A stretch of DNA of 64,000 nt from Proteiniphilum acetatigenes DSM 18083. Its GTDB lineage: Bacteria; Bacteroidota; Bacteroidia; Bacteroidales; Dysgonomonadaceae. The position numbers were made by a program, and so were the translations under genes. The notes under the pieces were generated by a model that made no database searches, was not told where the DNA came from, and saw only the letters and a program-made list of their open reading frames with translations. Below are positions 1 through 8,284 of the stretch, in pieces. How positions within the stretch are numbered: the stretch's first letter is position 1; each line of letters starts with the position of its first letter. The stretch spans positions 1 through 64,000 of the forward strand of contig NZ_KB905698.1 in assembly GCF_000380985.1 (NCBI RefSeq), given 5' to 3'.

Positions 1-146
1 TAACCACTTGAGTTAAACTGTTGTACATAGCTGTTAACGGTATTACGAGATATACCAAGTGTAGCACCAATCTTGCGGTTACTAAAACCGTCTTTGATTA
101 AGACTAAAATTTGTTTTATATCCATAGGATCAAGTTTATTTGCCAT
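1..146 (-). CDS. istA: IS21-family transposase IstA, N-terminal fragment (runs off the window)
   Basis: The 48 visible residues start MANKLDPMDIKQIL and continue with a helix-turn-helix (FSNRKIGATLGISRNTVNSY), which is the DNA-binding head of IS21-family IstA transposases. The reading frame is open to the left edge of the window, so the catalytic DDE core lies outside. The start at 146 is chosen because it is the first ATG after the non-coding terminal repeats at 191-280 and gives the expected N-terminus. Family assignment rests on the HTH sequence plus the multiple terminal repeats typical of IS21; the partner istB cannot be seen. Intactness of the element is unknown. Confidence 0.75.
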   Translation of the reverse strand, partial: MANKLDPMDIKQILVLIKDGFSNRKIGATLGISRNTVNSYVQQFNSSG

Positions 147-190
147 ACCGCATCCCTTTTTTAGGGACAAGATAACTTGATCTTTTCAAA

Positions 191-280
191 GTGGCACAAA
201 TCGAACCGTAAAAAGTGGCACGGTTTGAACCGAAAAAGGTGGCACACATAGACCGAAATCACTGGCACAAATCAAACCGT
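191..280. repeat. Terminal repeat array of the IS21-family element
   Basis: Four related copies of a motif close to GTGGCACAAATCGAACCG begin at about 191, 215, 239 and 262, a period of 23-24 bp. They lie between the transposase start and the flanking DNA, as expected for the multiple transposase-binding repeats at IS21 ends. The outermost copy (CTGGCACAAATCA, 262-274) probably contains the tip of the element; the exact last base cannot be fixed without the right end or the target duplication. Confidence 0.7.
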
Positions 281-336
281 TTTATCCAAAAAGCGCAAGA
301 AACTGAGAATGGAGTGTTTTCGAGAACAAAAAAAAT

Positions 337-470
337 TCAATGTTCAGCAATAAATTTATCGCACTCTTTTTCACTCATTACCTTAGAGGTTATCGCTTGA
401 TATAAAAAGTCCATCGTAGTAAAATTAGGTGATTTTATTTTCTTCACAATTTTTGCCAAGCCTGTAGCAG
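337..470 (-). pseudogene. Unrecognised coding remnant beside the IS end
   Basis: An open stretch on the minus strand reads AKIVKKIKSPNFTTMDFLYQ and ends about 25 residues later (…KECDKFIAEH, stop at 337-339). It has a protein-like amino acid mix but no usable start. It lies in another frame directly after the PIN-like remnant, so it may be the tail of a deleted third gene. I do not recognise the family. It could also be chance open sequence. Confidence 0.25.
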
Positions 471-518
471 TAGCAGTATATTGGCATCCAAACAATATTT
501 GGGTGCAGTGGTACTCAT
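444..518 (-). pseudogene. PIN-like (DUF4411-type) protein, N-terminal remnant
   Basis: The start codon overlaps the stop of the upstream ImmA/IrrE remnant (ATGA). The 24 residues include KYCLDANILL and QAW, matching the first strand and catalytic aspartate (LDAN) of PIN-like DUF4411 proteins. The frame then hits a stop at 444-446, where a family member would continue for over 100 residues. ImmA/IrrE (COG2856) genes are commonly followed by DUF4411 genes in toxin-antitoxin-like pairs, and the preserved ATGA overlap supports this reading. Clearly non-functional as it stands. Confidence 0.5.
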
Positions 519-1005
519 CTATATAATTGGGCTTCTAATTTATGAAATTTGTTGACCTGAACATTTAAAAGGTTACTCGCCACAGAGGGTTTAATAAAAC
601 CACCACGATAAGAATCGAATACGGTTTGAGTGAAGAGTCTGCCGTTTCGATTTAACTGAAGTAAAAAATAATTAGGATACCCTTCCTTTTCTTTTTGCTT
701 AGCCTTTTTTCTTACTCTTTCTTCAAGAATTCCAGAAAGCCATGGCCAATCTGTTTCTTTAATTACTGATATCTTGTGATCGAAATAAGATTCAGATTCA
801 AAGCTCTGACTAACAATGCAAATAAACTCACGCCAAGTTGTCTAGCGGCCTGAAAAACACTTTTTGAACTTTTGAATGAAGAAAGATCAATACCCAACAC
901 TATCTCTTCCGTCATTAAAGCATTCGCGGCAACCTCGTTGCAAAACAATTCTACTGGATGAAATTTATCCTTATCCTTGATTCCTAGTTGTAGTCGACCG
1001 ATTAC
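515..1005 (-). pseudogene. ImmA/IrrE-family metallopeptidase, truncated and frameshifted
   Basis: Minus-strand sequence from about 1005 reads HPVELFCNEVAANALMTEE, the segment that follows the HExxH zinc site in ImmA/IrrE (COG2856) proteins. After VFQAARQLGV the frame shifts (near 835). The other frame carries the rest of the protein (DWPWLSGILEERV, YPNYFLLQLNRNGRLF, SYRGGFIKPSVASNLL) down to the stop at 515. The N-terminal HTH and the HExxH motif are missing, cut off exactly at the stop codon of the capsule glycosyltransferase at 1006. This is a dead remnant of an immunity or toxin-antitoxin-type module. Confidence 0.65.
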
Positions 1006-2127
1006 CTACAATGTTCTGTAAATATCCAAGTGTTTCCGTATAACCTCATTCACATCAAATTCCGCCTCAGCTTTTTTCCTTCCGGCTTTTCCCATCTCTT
1101 CCATTAGTTGCCTGTTATTGATTAATGTCTCCAAGGACTTCGCTAATGCAATACTATCCCGGACAGGCACTTTAAACCCATTTACACCTTCATCGACACA
1201 GTCTCTACAACCAATCGCATCGGTGGTAACAATAGGTCTTCCAACAGCACAAGCCTCAATCAAGGTTTTGGGCAAACCTTCCCGATAGGATGGCAGAACA
1301 ACAATGTGGCACGCATGGTAATAATCTAATACATTGGGGTGATAACCTTCCCAAACGACATAATCATCCTCTTCCCATTCCTTCAAATAGGATTCCGGGA
1401 CACTTGCCTTATTCTCTTTATCAACCATTCCCAATAAAACAAATTGTATTTTTCCCTTATACTTTTCTTTTAAAAGATCAGACGCCTCTTTTAATTCCCT
1501 GACACCTTTATCCCACAACATCCTACATGGCAACAGTATGTTTATCTTGCCGCCTTCAGGCAGAGGAGAAAAAGGGAACCAGTCTAATTCAATACCCGAA
1601 CCTTTAATTAAAAACGTCTTTAGTTTCTCATTTAAAACATTATTTTTAATCAACTCATTTTTGTCGTCGTTATTTTGGATGATTAAAGACACACTGGGAC
1701 TATCGAACCCGAACTTCATCAAACGTAGGATTATCTTCTGTACTAATCCCGACCTTTTATTGGTAAACACATACCCCATACCACTAATAGCATTGACTAC
1801 TTTCGGGATTCTCAATTGCTTCGCGGCGATACTTCCATATACAACAGGTTTTAGCGTAATCAGATGAACGACATCGGGGCGAATGCTTTTATAAAGCTTT
1901 TCAAATTGCTTAAACGACATATATTCACTGAATACATTTGTGCCTGATCGCGAAAAAGAAAACGGGATAAATGTAATTCCATTTACAGCAATCTCATCTC
2001 CCCTTCCTGTATCCTCACAAGCAACATACACATTCCATCCGGCATTAACCGCAGCTTTTGCTATTACAAGCCGATGGGATATCAAAAACCAATCCGTTGT
2101 GGTAATCATCAAAAGTTTCCGACTCAT
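1006..2127 (-). CDS. Glycosyltransferase family 4
   Basis: A 373-residue GT-B fold glycosyltransferase. The N-terminal half carries the acceptor domain (LLMITTTDWFLISHR, later PDVVHLITLKP). The C-terminal half has the nucleotide-sugar site, with the GT4 E-x7-E region visible as SYREGLPKTLIEACAVGRP around residues 280-300. It is cytoplasmic or membrane-associated and would add one sugar to the lipid-linked repeat unit. Last gene of the capsule operon, with about 100 bp separating it from the CapK-like gene. The next gene downstream is a pseudogene whose fragment begins right after its stop, so this end of the operon was rearranged. Donor and acceptor cannot be told from sequence. Confidence 0.85.
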   Translation of the reverse strand: MSRKLLMITTTDWFLISHRLVIAKAAVNAGWNVYVACEDTGRGDEIAVNGITFIPFSFSRSGTNVFSEYMSFKQFEKLYKSIRPDVVHLITLKPVVYGSIAAKQLRIPKVVNAISGMGYVFTNKRSGLVQKIILRLMKFGFDSPSVSLIIQNNDDKNELIKNNVLNEKLKTFLIKGSGIELDWFPFSPLPEGGKINILLPCRMLWDKGVRELKEASDLLKEKYKGKIQFVLLGMVDKENKASVPESYLKEWEEDDYVVWEGYHPNVLDYYHACHIVVLPSYREGLPKTLIEACAVGRPIVTTDAIGCRDCVDEGVNGFKVPVRDSIALAKSLETLINNRQLMEEMGKAGRKKAEAEFDVNEVIRKHLDIYRTL

Positions 2128-2231
2128 GACACTTTTTCAATTATAGAATCATTTAAATTTTAGCCCCCAAGTCCAATGAAGGATTATGGAACATATAGCG
2201 AATAGCGGTTACTATTCTGTTTGGCGGTTAG

Positions 2232-3617
2232 TCAAACGGGTATCAGATGCTTAATGTTATTCTTCACAATGCGGTATTTTCCACTTTTTTCCACGGGGAT
2301 TTCCTGAACGTAATTTATGTTCAGTGTCATCGTACTCCCAATTCGGTCTCTCCAATTTTGAATAAAAATATTTTCCACGGATCGATTATACATTTTATCA
2401 TCTATGACAATGAATATATCGATCGTATCCAATTTGTTTTGTATTACCTGGAAACGAATAATTCCTCGTGTTCCCTTTAATGTATTGGACACATTTCCTA
2501 AATTGATTTTTCCGTTTTCCGGAGAATAAATATAGTCGTCTATCCGTCCGAGTATTTCTTTTACGAGAGGATTCTTATTTCCACAATTACATGTTACATT
2601 CTCATCCTCCAAGGTTATCCGATCACCAATATCATAGCGGATCAACGGCGTTCCTTCCGTTGTGAAGCTGGTCACGACTGATCTTCCTGAATTGGTCGGT
2701 TGATCATTCTCATCCAATACTTCAAATACGCCACTCTGTAATTCCAAATGCAGTTTCCCATTTTCGCACTCAAATATAAACGGCGCACCTTCAGAGGATG
2801 CATATTGATTGTACATCCCCGTTTGGAAAAAAGATTCGATTGCTTCTCTCATTTCCGGCGTAATAGTTTCGGCGGTCGGGAATATTGCTTTCGTGACACC
2901 TTTAGGATAGGTGTATCCATTTTTCAACCCAAATTTAGCAATCTCTAAAATAGTGGAAGGGAACCCGACAAAGTATTCGGGTTGATATTTTATTAAATCT
3001 TCCACGTAATATTTTAAATATTCTTCTTTGATATGGAAAGTCGAATAGTAACGCACATGGTGTATAAAATCTGTTTTCCAGAAGCGATTTTTTTTAATAT
3101 CTCTCTGCGTTAAAATATTTTTTCCTGAAAACCACGCTGTCTTCCGTCCCAATTCATAACCAAAACGAGAACGAAAATTATCAAGTATTGCATAACGCTC
3201 CTGCATATTTTCCGGAGTAAACAACACTTCCAATGATTTTCCAGTTGTCCCACCGGTTTTCATGTGGATAGCATTTTTATCTTGTGTTGTTACAATGTTA
3301 CCTATATTTTGACGTAAGATTTCTTTATTGATTATGGGGAACTGTCGTATATTTTCAATATTCGTAGCATTAGAAATATCACCTAACGTCTCTTTATAAT
3401 AGGGAGAGTACTCTATGGTAAATGCAATAAATTTTTTGAACCTCTCTGCCTGATAAGCTCTCAATTCTCCTTGTGATAGGGTACTGTTATTTTGATTTTC
3501 TCGCCTATATCTCTTGTATTTACCACCATATCGTGTTTTGTATGCCAGTACATTATACATGACAATCATGCAGTTTTGAAGGAAATGGGGCAAAATACTA
3601 TATATTTTTTCTTTCAT
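2232..3617 (-). CDS. CapK/PaaK-like adenylate-forming enzyme
   Basis: 461 residues related to phenylacetate-CoA ligase and the CapK proteins of capsule loci. The ATP/AMP motif is MKTGGTTGKSLEV and the later adenylation motif is LIRYDIGDRI. The start at 3617 (MKEKIYSI) is preferred over an upstream one at 3674 because an AGGAG sequence lies five bases before it; it overlaps the upstream glycosyltransferase by 20 bp. Family knowledge suggests activation of a carboxylic acid as an adenylate, in capsule loci perhaps for acyl or amino-acyl decoration of the polymer. No partner carrier protein or acyltransferase is visible nearby, so the substrate is open. Confidence 0.8.
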   Translation of the reverse strand: MKEKIYSILPHFLQNCMIVMYNVLAYKTRYGGKYKRYRRENQNNSTLSQGELRAYQAERFKKFIAFTIEYSPYYKETLGDISNATNIENIRQFPIINKEILRQNIGNIVTTQDKNAIHMKTGGTTGKSLEVLFTPENMQERYAILDNFRSRFGYELGRKTAWFSGKNILTQRDIKKNRFWKTDFIHHVRYYSTFHIKEEYLKYYVEDLIKYQPEYFVGFPSTILEIAKFGLKNGYTYPKGVTKAIFPTAETITPEMREAIESFFQTGMYNQYASSEGAPFIFECENGKLHLELQSGVFEVLDENDQPTNSGRSVVTSFTTEGTPLIRYDIGDRITLEDENVTCNCGNKNPLVKEILGRIDDYIYSPENGKINLGNVSNTLKGTRGIIRFQVIQNKLDTIDIFIVIDDKMYNRSVENIFIQNWRDRIGSTMTLNINYVQEIPVEKSGKYRIVKNNIKHLIPV

Positions 3618-4770
3618 TATTCTCCTTATTAATTTGTCCAAGGTAAAAATTTTGAAGCCTACGGGCATTCTCAATTATATCGTAACCTTTGGCTCTGATA
3701 ATCTCGCAATTATTCTTTCGCACATATGGCATAGCAGCCAATACTTTTTCAGCCCAATAATCCGGTGATTGTTTGATCGATAAAAACTCAATATTGTCAG
3801 TCAGAGCGACTTCACGGGTAATAGTATTGGATGCAAAAACTTTTAGTCCTGCGGCTTGCGCTTCTACCAAAGTAACAGGTAAGCCTTCAAAAAATGAGGG
3901 AAACACAAATACATCCATCATTTGCAATAACCGATACACGTCACTCCGCACCCCCAAAAAAACAATATCGTCAATTATATTTAAATCTTTCGCTTTCTGT
4001 CCTATTTTATTTTTCAATATGCCGTCACCTAGCAACATCAGTTTACAGTTTGGCTTCTTCTTTTTGATAGAATGAAAGATTTCAAGTAAAAAAAAATGAT
4101 TTTTTTCTTCAGAAAATCTTCCTGCATGACCTAAAATAAAAACATCTTGCAGGTTTAATTTTTTTCTTAATTCATTTGAAATGTCTTCATCATATTGATA
4201 TAAGTGAAGGTCTATTGCATTGTTCATAACAACAAACTCATTATCATTGAATAACCATTTTCCTGCCTTTATACCGCATGAAAACAAATGTGTAGCATAG
4301 GTGGACACCGTTTTTTTAAGTAACAATTTTATAATTTTCTTTACTTCTTCTGTTTTTTCGAATTTCGGAGTGAAAATGTTTTTCAATTTAACAGGTTCTA
4401 AGGCTGTATGAGCATGTGCTATCCTACAGGGAATGCCGTTTAATTTGGCTACTTTCAAAGGAAAAGAGCTAAACGTATTTATATGAGAATGCACTATTTT
4501 GTAATTATGAGCCTTAAAAAAATCATTAAGTTGTTTATAATAAAAGAAGGGATTTAATGGATTGATTTCCGGCATACGATAGATATTGCCTCCAAGTTTT
4601 TCTATTTCATCTTCAAATACACCCCGCTCTTCTCTGTGAACTAAAAAATCAAATTGTATTTTACTTCGATCTATTTGCCGGTAATAGTTCATTATCATGG
4701 ATTCGGCCCCACCTCTATTCAAAATGGTAAAGACCTGCAAAACTCTCGGAATTTCATTATTCATCTTCAT
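3598..4770 (-). CDS. Glycosyltransferase family 4
   Basis: 390 residues with the GT4 layout: N-terminal VLQVFTILNRGGAESMIMNY (glycine-rich donor loop) and C-terminal FVFPSFFEGLPVTLVEAQAA with the E-x7-E signature near residue 300. The middle segment ILGHAGRFSEEKN is the usual linker into the donor domain. It resembles EpsF/CapM-type transferases of exopolysaccharide loci. Its start overlaps the stop of the polymerase gene by four bases (ATGA), indicating translational coupling. It is expected to act on the cytoplasmic face of the membrane on an undecaprenyl-linked acceptor. Sugar specificity is not predictable. Confidence 0.87.
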   Translation of the reverse strand: MKMNNEIPRVLQVFTILNRGGAESMIMNYYRQIDRSKIQFDFLVHREERGVFEDEIEKLGGNIYRMPEINPLNPFFYYKQLNDFFKAHNYKIVHSHINTFSSFPLKVAKLNGIPCRIAHAHTALEPVKLKNIFTPKFEKTEEVKKIIKLLLKKTVSTYATHLFSCGIKAGKWLFNDNEFVVMNNAIDLHLYQYDEDISNELRKKLNLQDVFILGHAGRFSEEKNHFFLLEIFHSIKKKKPNCKLMLLGDGILKNKIGQKAKDLNIIDDIVFLGVRSDVYRLLQMMDVFVFPSFFEGLPVTLVEAQAAGLKVFASNTITREVALTDNIEFLSIKQSPDYWAEKVLAAMPYVRKNNCEIIRAKGYDIIENARRLQNFYLGQINKENNERKNI

Positions 4771-6083
4771 TTTTCTTTTTGAGATACTTTTCGAGTTTTT
4801 ATTTCTCCATTCAATTGCACCGTTTTATATTTTTCATTCATCATTAGTGCAAGCATAACCATAAATACCGGTATAATTTTTTGTCTGTGCCGCATAGCGG
4901 TTCCGGCATTACTTACCCCGATTCCGAATATGAATGCAACTATTAAAATGATAATAAGAAGCGCGATAATAAGTTTCTTGTTATCAACAAACCATTTTCG
5001 GTTCTTAAAGAAATAATAAACAACATAAAAGTAAAACAGAGAATCCATGAAGAATGAAAAAATATCCACTCCTCCCCGCCAATCCATGGGTAAGGGAGAA
5101 AATAAAAAGTAAAAAGCCCGAATTGGAGAAAAAAGGGTTAGCTGCATGGGGCTGTTAATGGCCATTCCTTCCAGATAAGCGGAGCCTCCCATCGCAGATG
5201 TTACATTCTCATATATGTCTGAAGGATTTTGTAAATTCCTGAATTTAAAAAAAATAGCGTCTCCAAATTGTGTAGCGAAAAGGAATATAAGAACCACTAC
5301 TGGTAAGAACTTCAATACATTTTGAACGTTGATTTCAAACTTTTGAGTACTCTGGTTGAGAAACAGAAACATGAATAAATAACCCACGGCTACACCTATA
5401 ACCCCCGAATGAAACATACTGCCAATCCCGAGTAGCAGAAGAGATGATACAAAACTGACGATTGATTGATTCTTATACCATCCCACAAAATACAATAAAG
5501 ATATGGCAATAAGATAAGTAGGAAAAATCTCTCTTAGTAAAACGCCTGACATGATTAACGAATAAGGAAAAAAAGAGGCTATCGTTATTACAATATAGGC
5601 AACTCGACTATTTATTTTTAATTCATCAAGAACTTGATAAATCGTTATTACCGTCATCAAACCTATAAGCACATTCATATATTGAGCTAAAATCCTCATT
5701 GGTCCCACTAGAGCAAAGAGTATCCCCAATATTTTAGCGTACACTCCTCCCCTTATACCTGAGAACACCAAGTTCAAGTCTTCAGAAATCTTTATGGCTG
5801 TTTGATAATAAAATTCAGTATCGAACCCACTACTCGGCAATACAAATACGGATTTTCCATAGATATCCCAAAGCATCACTAAAAAACGCAATAGAAAAGC
5901 GGTTACAATCAGTCCGGAAAAACGGTCGGATGATCCGAACAAAAGAAAAACTGTGACTAGTACATGTAATCCGACAACTCCAAAACCGACTGTAGCATAA
6001 TCCGTAATAATATTTTTAAAGAATGAAAGAATTAATATTTCTACTAATAAAATCAACCACGATATTCCTAAATTATTCGTCAT
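4767..6083 (-). CDS. Polytopic membrane protein, probable Wzy/EpsG-type polysaccharide polymerase
   Basis: 438 residues, almost entirely hydrophobic, with about ten to twelve predicted membrane segments and a basic C-terminal tail (GEIKTRKVSQKEK). A larger loop in the second half (residues about 270-330, FFKFRNLQNPSDIY onward) would face the periplasm. Size and topology fit O-antigen/EPS polymerases, which have little sequence conservation. It is the only unassigned polytopic protein in an operon that otherwise has flippase, exporter and kinase, so polymerase is the missing role. Assigned by context and topology rather than by motif. Confidence 0.65.
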   Translation of the reverse strand: MTNNLGISWLILLVEILILSFFKNIITDYATVGFGVVGLHVLVTVFLLFGSSDRFSGLIVTAFLLRFLVMLWDIYGKSVFVLPSSGFDTEFYYQTAIKISEDLNLVFSGIRGGVYAKILGILFALVGPMRILAQYMNVLIGLMTVITIYQVLDELKINSRVAYIVITIASFFPYSLIMSGVLLREIFPTYLIAISLLYFVGWYKNQSIVSFVSSLLLLGIGSMFHSGVIGVAVGYLFMFLFLNQSTQKFEINVQNVLKFLPVVVLIFLFATQFGDAIFFKFRNLQNPSDIYENVTSAMGGSAYLEGMAINSPMQLTLFSPIRAFYFLFSPLPMDWRGGVDIFSFFMDSLFYFYVVYYFFKNRKWFVDNKKLIIALLIIILIVAFIFGIGVSNAGTAMRHRQKIIPVFMVMLALMMNEKYKTVQLNGEIKTRKVSQKEK

Positions 6084-6098
6084 GCTAAAAAGTACATT

Positions 6099-7187
6099 TT
6101 AATTTTTATTCATTTTTAATGAATTTATCAGAAACGACTTCGATTCGTCAATCCTTCGATTAATTAAATTATTTACCAATTCATACTCTGCATTATTAAT
6201 AGGTAATATTTCTTTATTGAAATCAGATAATATTCTACTAGATAAGCCGATTTGATTAAGCAAATCATTTATCCTAGCAATGTCAGATGAATAAAAATTT
6301 TTATTATACAATATAGAGAATATCGTTCCGTGATAGGAACTCGTAAATATAAATTCAGCATTTTTGATCCAACCTATAAATTCTAAAGGACCTGCTGAAT
6401 ATATCTTTTTCCATTTAGAAGGTGAAAAATCAGAAACTTCTATTTCTATTATTCTTAATTTATTCTTTTTAGATAAATGAATTGCTCTCTCCATAATTAA
6501 TGGGTCCTTATTCAAATCATAAATAAGTATATACCTATCGGAAATCTTTGGTTTTATTTCTAATAAATCCCATTCTTTTTTTGATAGTAAAAAAACAGGA
6601 TCTAGTACCAATTTCACATCCCTCCCCGTTAACTTTTGACAAATTAATTTCGTCTTTATTTCTCTTACAGAGATAATATCCAAATTATTTAATAGATTTT
6701 TAAATTCTATTTGTTCTTTTTCATCAAAGAAATCATGCTCTCCTATACTAGCTGCATAAGATATATTTTGGGGGGATTTTGGAAAATATCCAAAATATTC
6801 TTTTCTTAAACCCTTTGTATGCCGAGGATTCCAAATCTGATCACTTCCACAAACTATTGCATCCCAAATTATATTATCAGCAATTGAGGCTAATTCTAAA
6901 TACGATTTTTGAAAAGAAATAAATTTTCTCCTTCGTAAATACTTAAAAGGTATTTCAATTATTGTTTTAAAAATCCTATATATGAAATGAAATGGAGATT
7001 TTTTTAGCCCCCTTAAATAAATGTTCGGTTTTTTCCATAAATTATAATATTCATCGATTGATTTCACTCTATAATTAATGATACTTGCTTCAAATTTCAA
7101 ACTTTTAAGAATATGTAATAAAGCATAACTTTGTAATATGGCTCCATAATTATGAGCATTATGAAATGTCAAAATACCTACTTTCAT
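6099..7187 (-). CDS. Polysaccharide pyruvyl transferase family protein
   Basis: 362 residues. The N-terminus MKVGILTFHNAHNYGAILQS and the internal WDAIVCGSDQIWNP are hallmark segments of the polysaccharide pyruvyl transferase family (CsaB/WcaK/ExoV type). A C-terminal FTSSYHGTIFSILYNK matches the conserved SxR/YHG region. Members transfer the enolpyruvyl group of PEP to a sugar to form a pyruvate ketal, giving the polymer negative charge. It sits between a GT2 gene and the polymerase, 15 bp from the latter. Strongly AT-rich, like its neighbours. The modified sugar is unknown. Confidence 0.85.
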   Translation of the reverse strand: MKVGILTFHNAHNYGAILQSYALLHILKSLKFEASIINYRVKSIDEYYNLWKKPNIYLRGLKKSPFHFIYRIFKTIIEIPFKYLRRRKFISFQKSYLELASIADNIIWDAIVCGSDQIWNPRHTKGLRKEYFGYFPKSPQNISYAASIGEHDFFDEKEQIEFKNLLNNLDIISVREIKTKLICQKLTGRDVKLVLDPVFLLSKKEWDLLEIKPKISDRYILIYDLNKDPLIMERAIHLSKKNKLRIIEIEVSDFSPSKWKKIYSAGPLEFIGWIKNAEFIFTSSYHGTIFSILYNKNFYSSDIARINDLLNQIGLSSRILSDFNKEILPINNAEYELVNNLINRRIDESKSFLINSLKMNKN

Positions 7188-7198
7188 TTTGAGAATTT

Positions 7199-8284
7199 CT
7201 ATGATGTTTTTTTGCTTACTTTAAGAGATAAGCTCTGACTTATAAATCTCTGCAATATCACAATTACTAATATTAGATTTGCCTTCCTTTTTTTTACAAG
7301 TATCGAGAAAATTTTATTTCTATAATCAACCGGCCTAAAAGTCCGGATACAATTATTTAAATCTTGATTATTCAATATTGATTTAACAATATCTCTTTTA
7401 TTCTTAAATGATAAAAAACACTCTTTATTGAACATGCTATTAATATAAACGCTTACATTTTTGACATATTCATTTTCTACTTGATTAATATACAAAGGAT
7501 TCCACCGTTCTATAATAGCCAAGGATTTTTTATATGCCAGATGGGCGGAGTTGATTCTACTAATATCGAATTTCGTAGTAATACTCCCATAACGATGGGA
7601 CACATAATGATACAATATTGCTGACGAAATATGAATATAAGAAACCTTTTCATATACCTGCAAATTAAAGATATAATCTTCGGACATATTGACTTTTTCA
7701 GGGAAAAGAATATTGTTATTTCTAATTAATTCAACTTTATACATTTTATTCCACACAGGATGGGTGAAATTAATCGCGTCCAAAGAAAAAAAATTATTCT
7801 TAAACTCAATATTTGAAATATAAGTCATATTATCAGCACTCCTACTATCGCTCGTTAAGTATTTATTATCCAATAATGTATCACAGAAGTAACCATAAAA
7901 AACAAGTTCATATTTTTCATTTGATAGAATTACACTTAGCCTCTCTATAGCAGTTTGTTCTAAAAAATCGTCGCTATCCATAAAAATACAATAGTCGCCT
8001 GTTAACTTCTCAATACCTACATTTCTTGCATTAGCGGATCCTGCATTTTCTATATGTATTGTTCGGATACGTTTGTCTGATTTTGAATATTCATCGCATA
8101 TTTTCCCGCTATTATCTGTTGAACCATCATTTACTAAAATTAGCTCCCAGTTATTATTACTCTGATCTATAACACTTTTTACACTTTTTCCCAAGAGCTT
8201 CTCACTATTATATACCGGAATAACAATTGAAATAGTGAATATTTCTTTTATTTCCGCAATATGGAATCTATTATTTTGCCCCAT
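7199..8284 (-). CDS. Glycosyltransferase family 2
   Basis: 361 residues. A GT-A domain occupies the first half: SIVIPVYNSEKLLGKSVKSV, then LILVNDGSTDNSGKICDEY, then the DxD-type YCIFMDSDDFLEQ near residue 100. The second half is less conserved, with a basic C-terminus that may be membrane-associated. The start at 8284 overlaps the preceding glycosyltransferase by 37 bp and has AGAAGA just upstream; a shorter start close to the family's TISIVIPVYN is possible only with a non-ATG codon. Capsule repeat-unit assembly; donor unknown. Confidence 0.87.
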   Translation of the reverse strand: MGQNNRFHIAEIKEIFTISIVIPVYNSEKLLGKSVKSVIDQSNNNWELILVNDGSTDNSGKICDEYSKSDKRIRTIHIENAGSANARNVGIEKLTGDYCIFMDSDDFLEQTAIERLSVILSNEKYELVFYGYFCDTLLDNKYLTSDSRSADNMTYISNIEFKNNFFSLDAINFTHPVWNKMYKVELIRNNNILFPEKVNMSEDYIFNLQVYEKVSYIHISSAILYHYVSHRYGSITTKFDISRINSAHLAYKKSLAIIERWNPLYINQVENEYVKNVSVYINSMFNKECFLSFKNKRDIVKSILNNQDLNNCIRTFRPVDYRNKIFSILVKKRKANLILVIVILQRFISQSLSLKVSKKTS

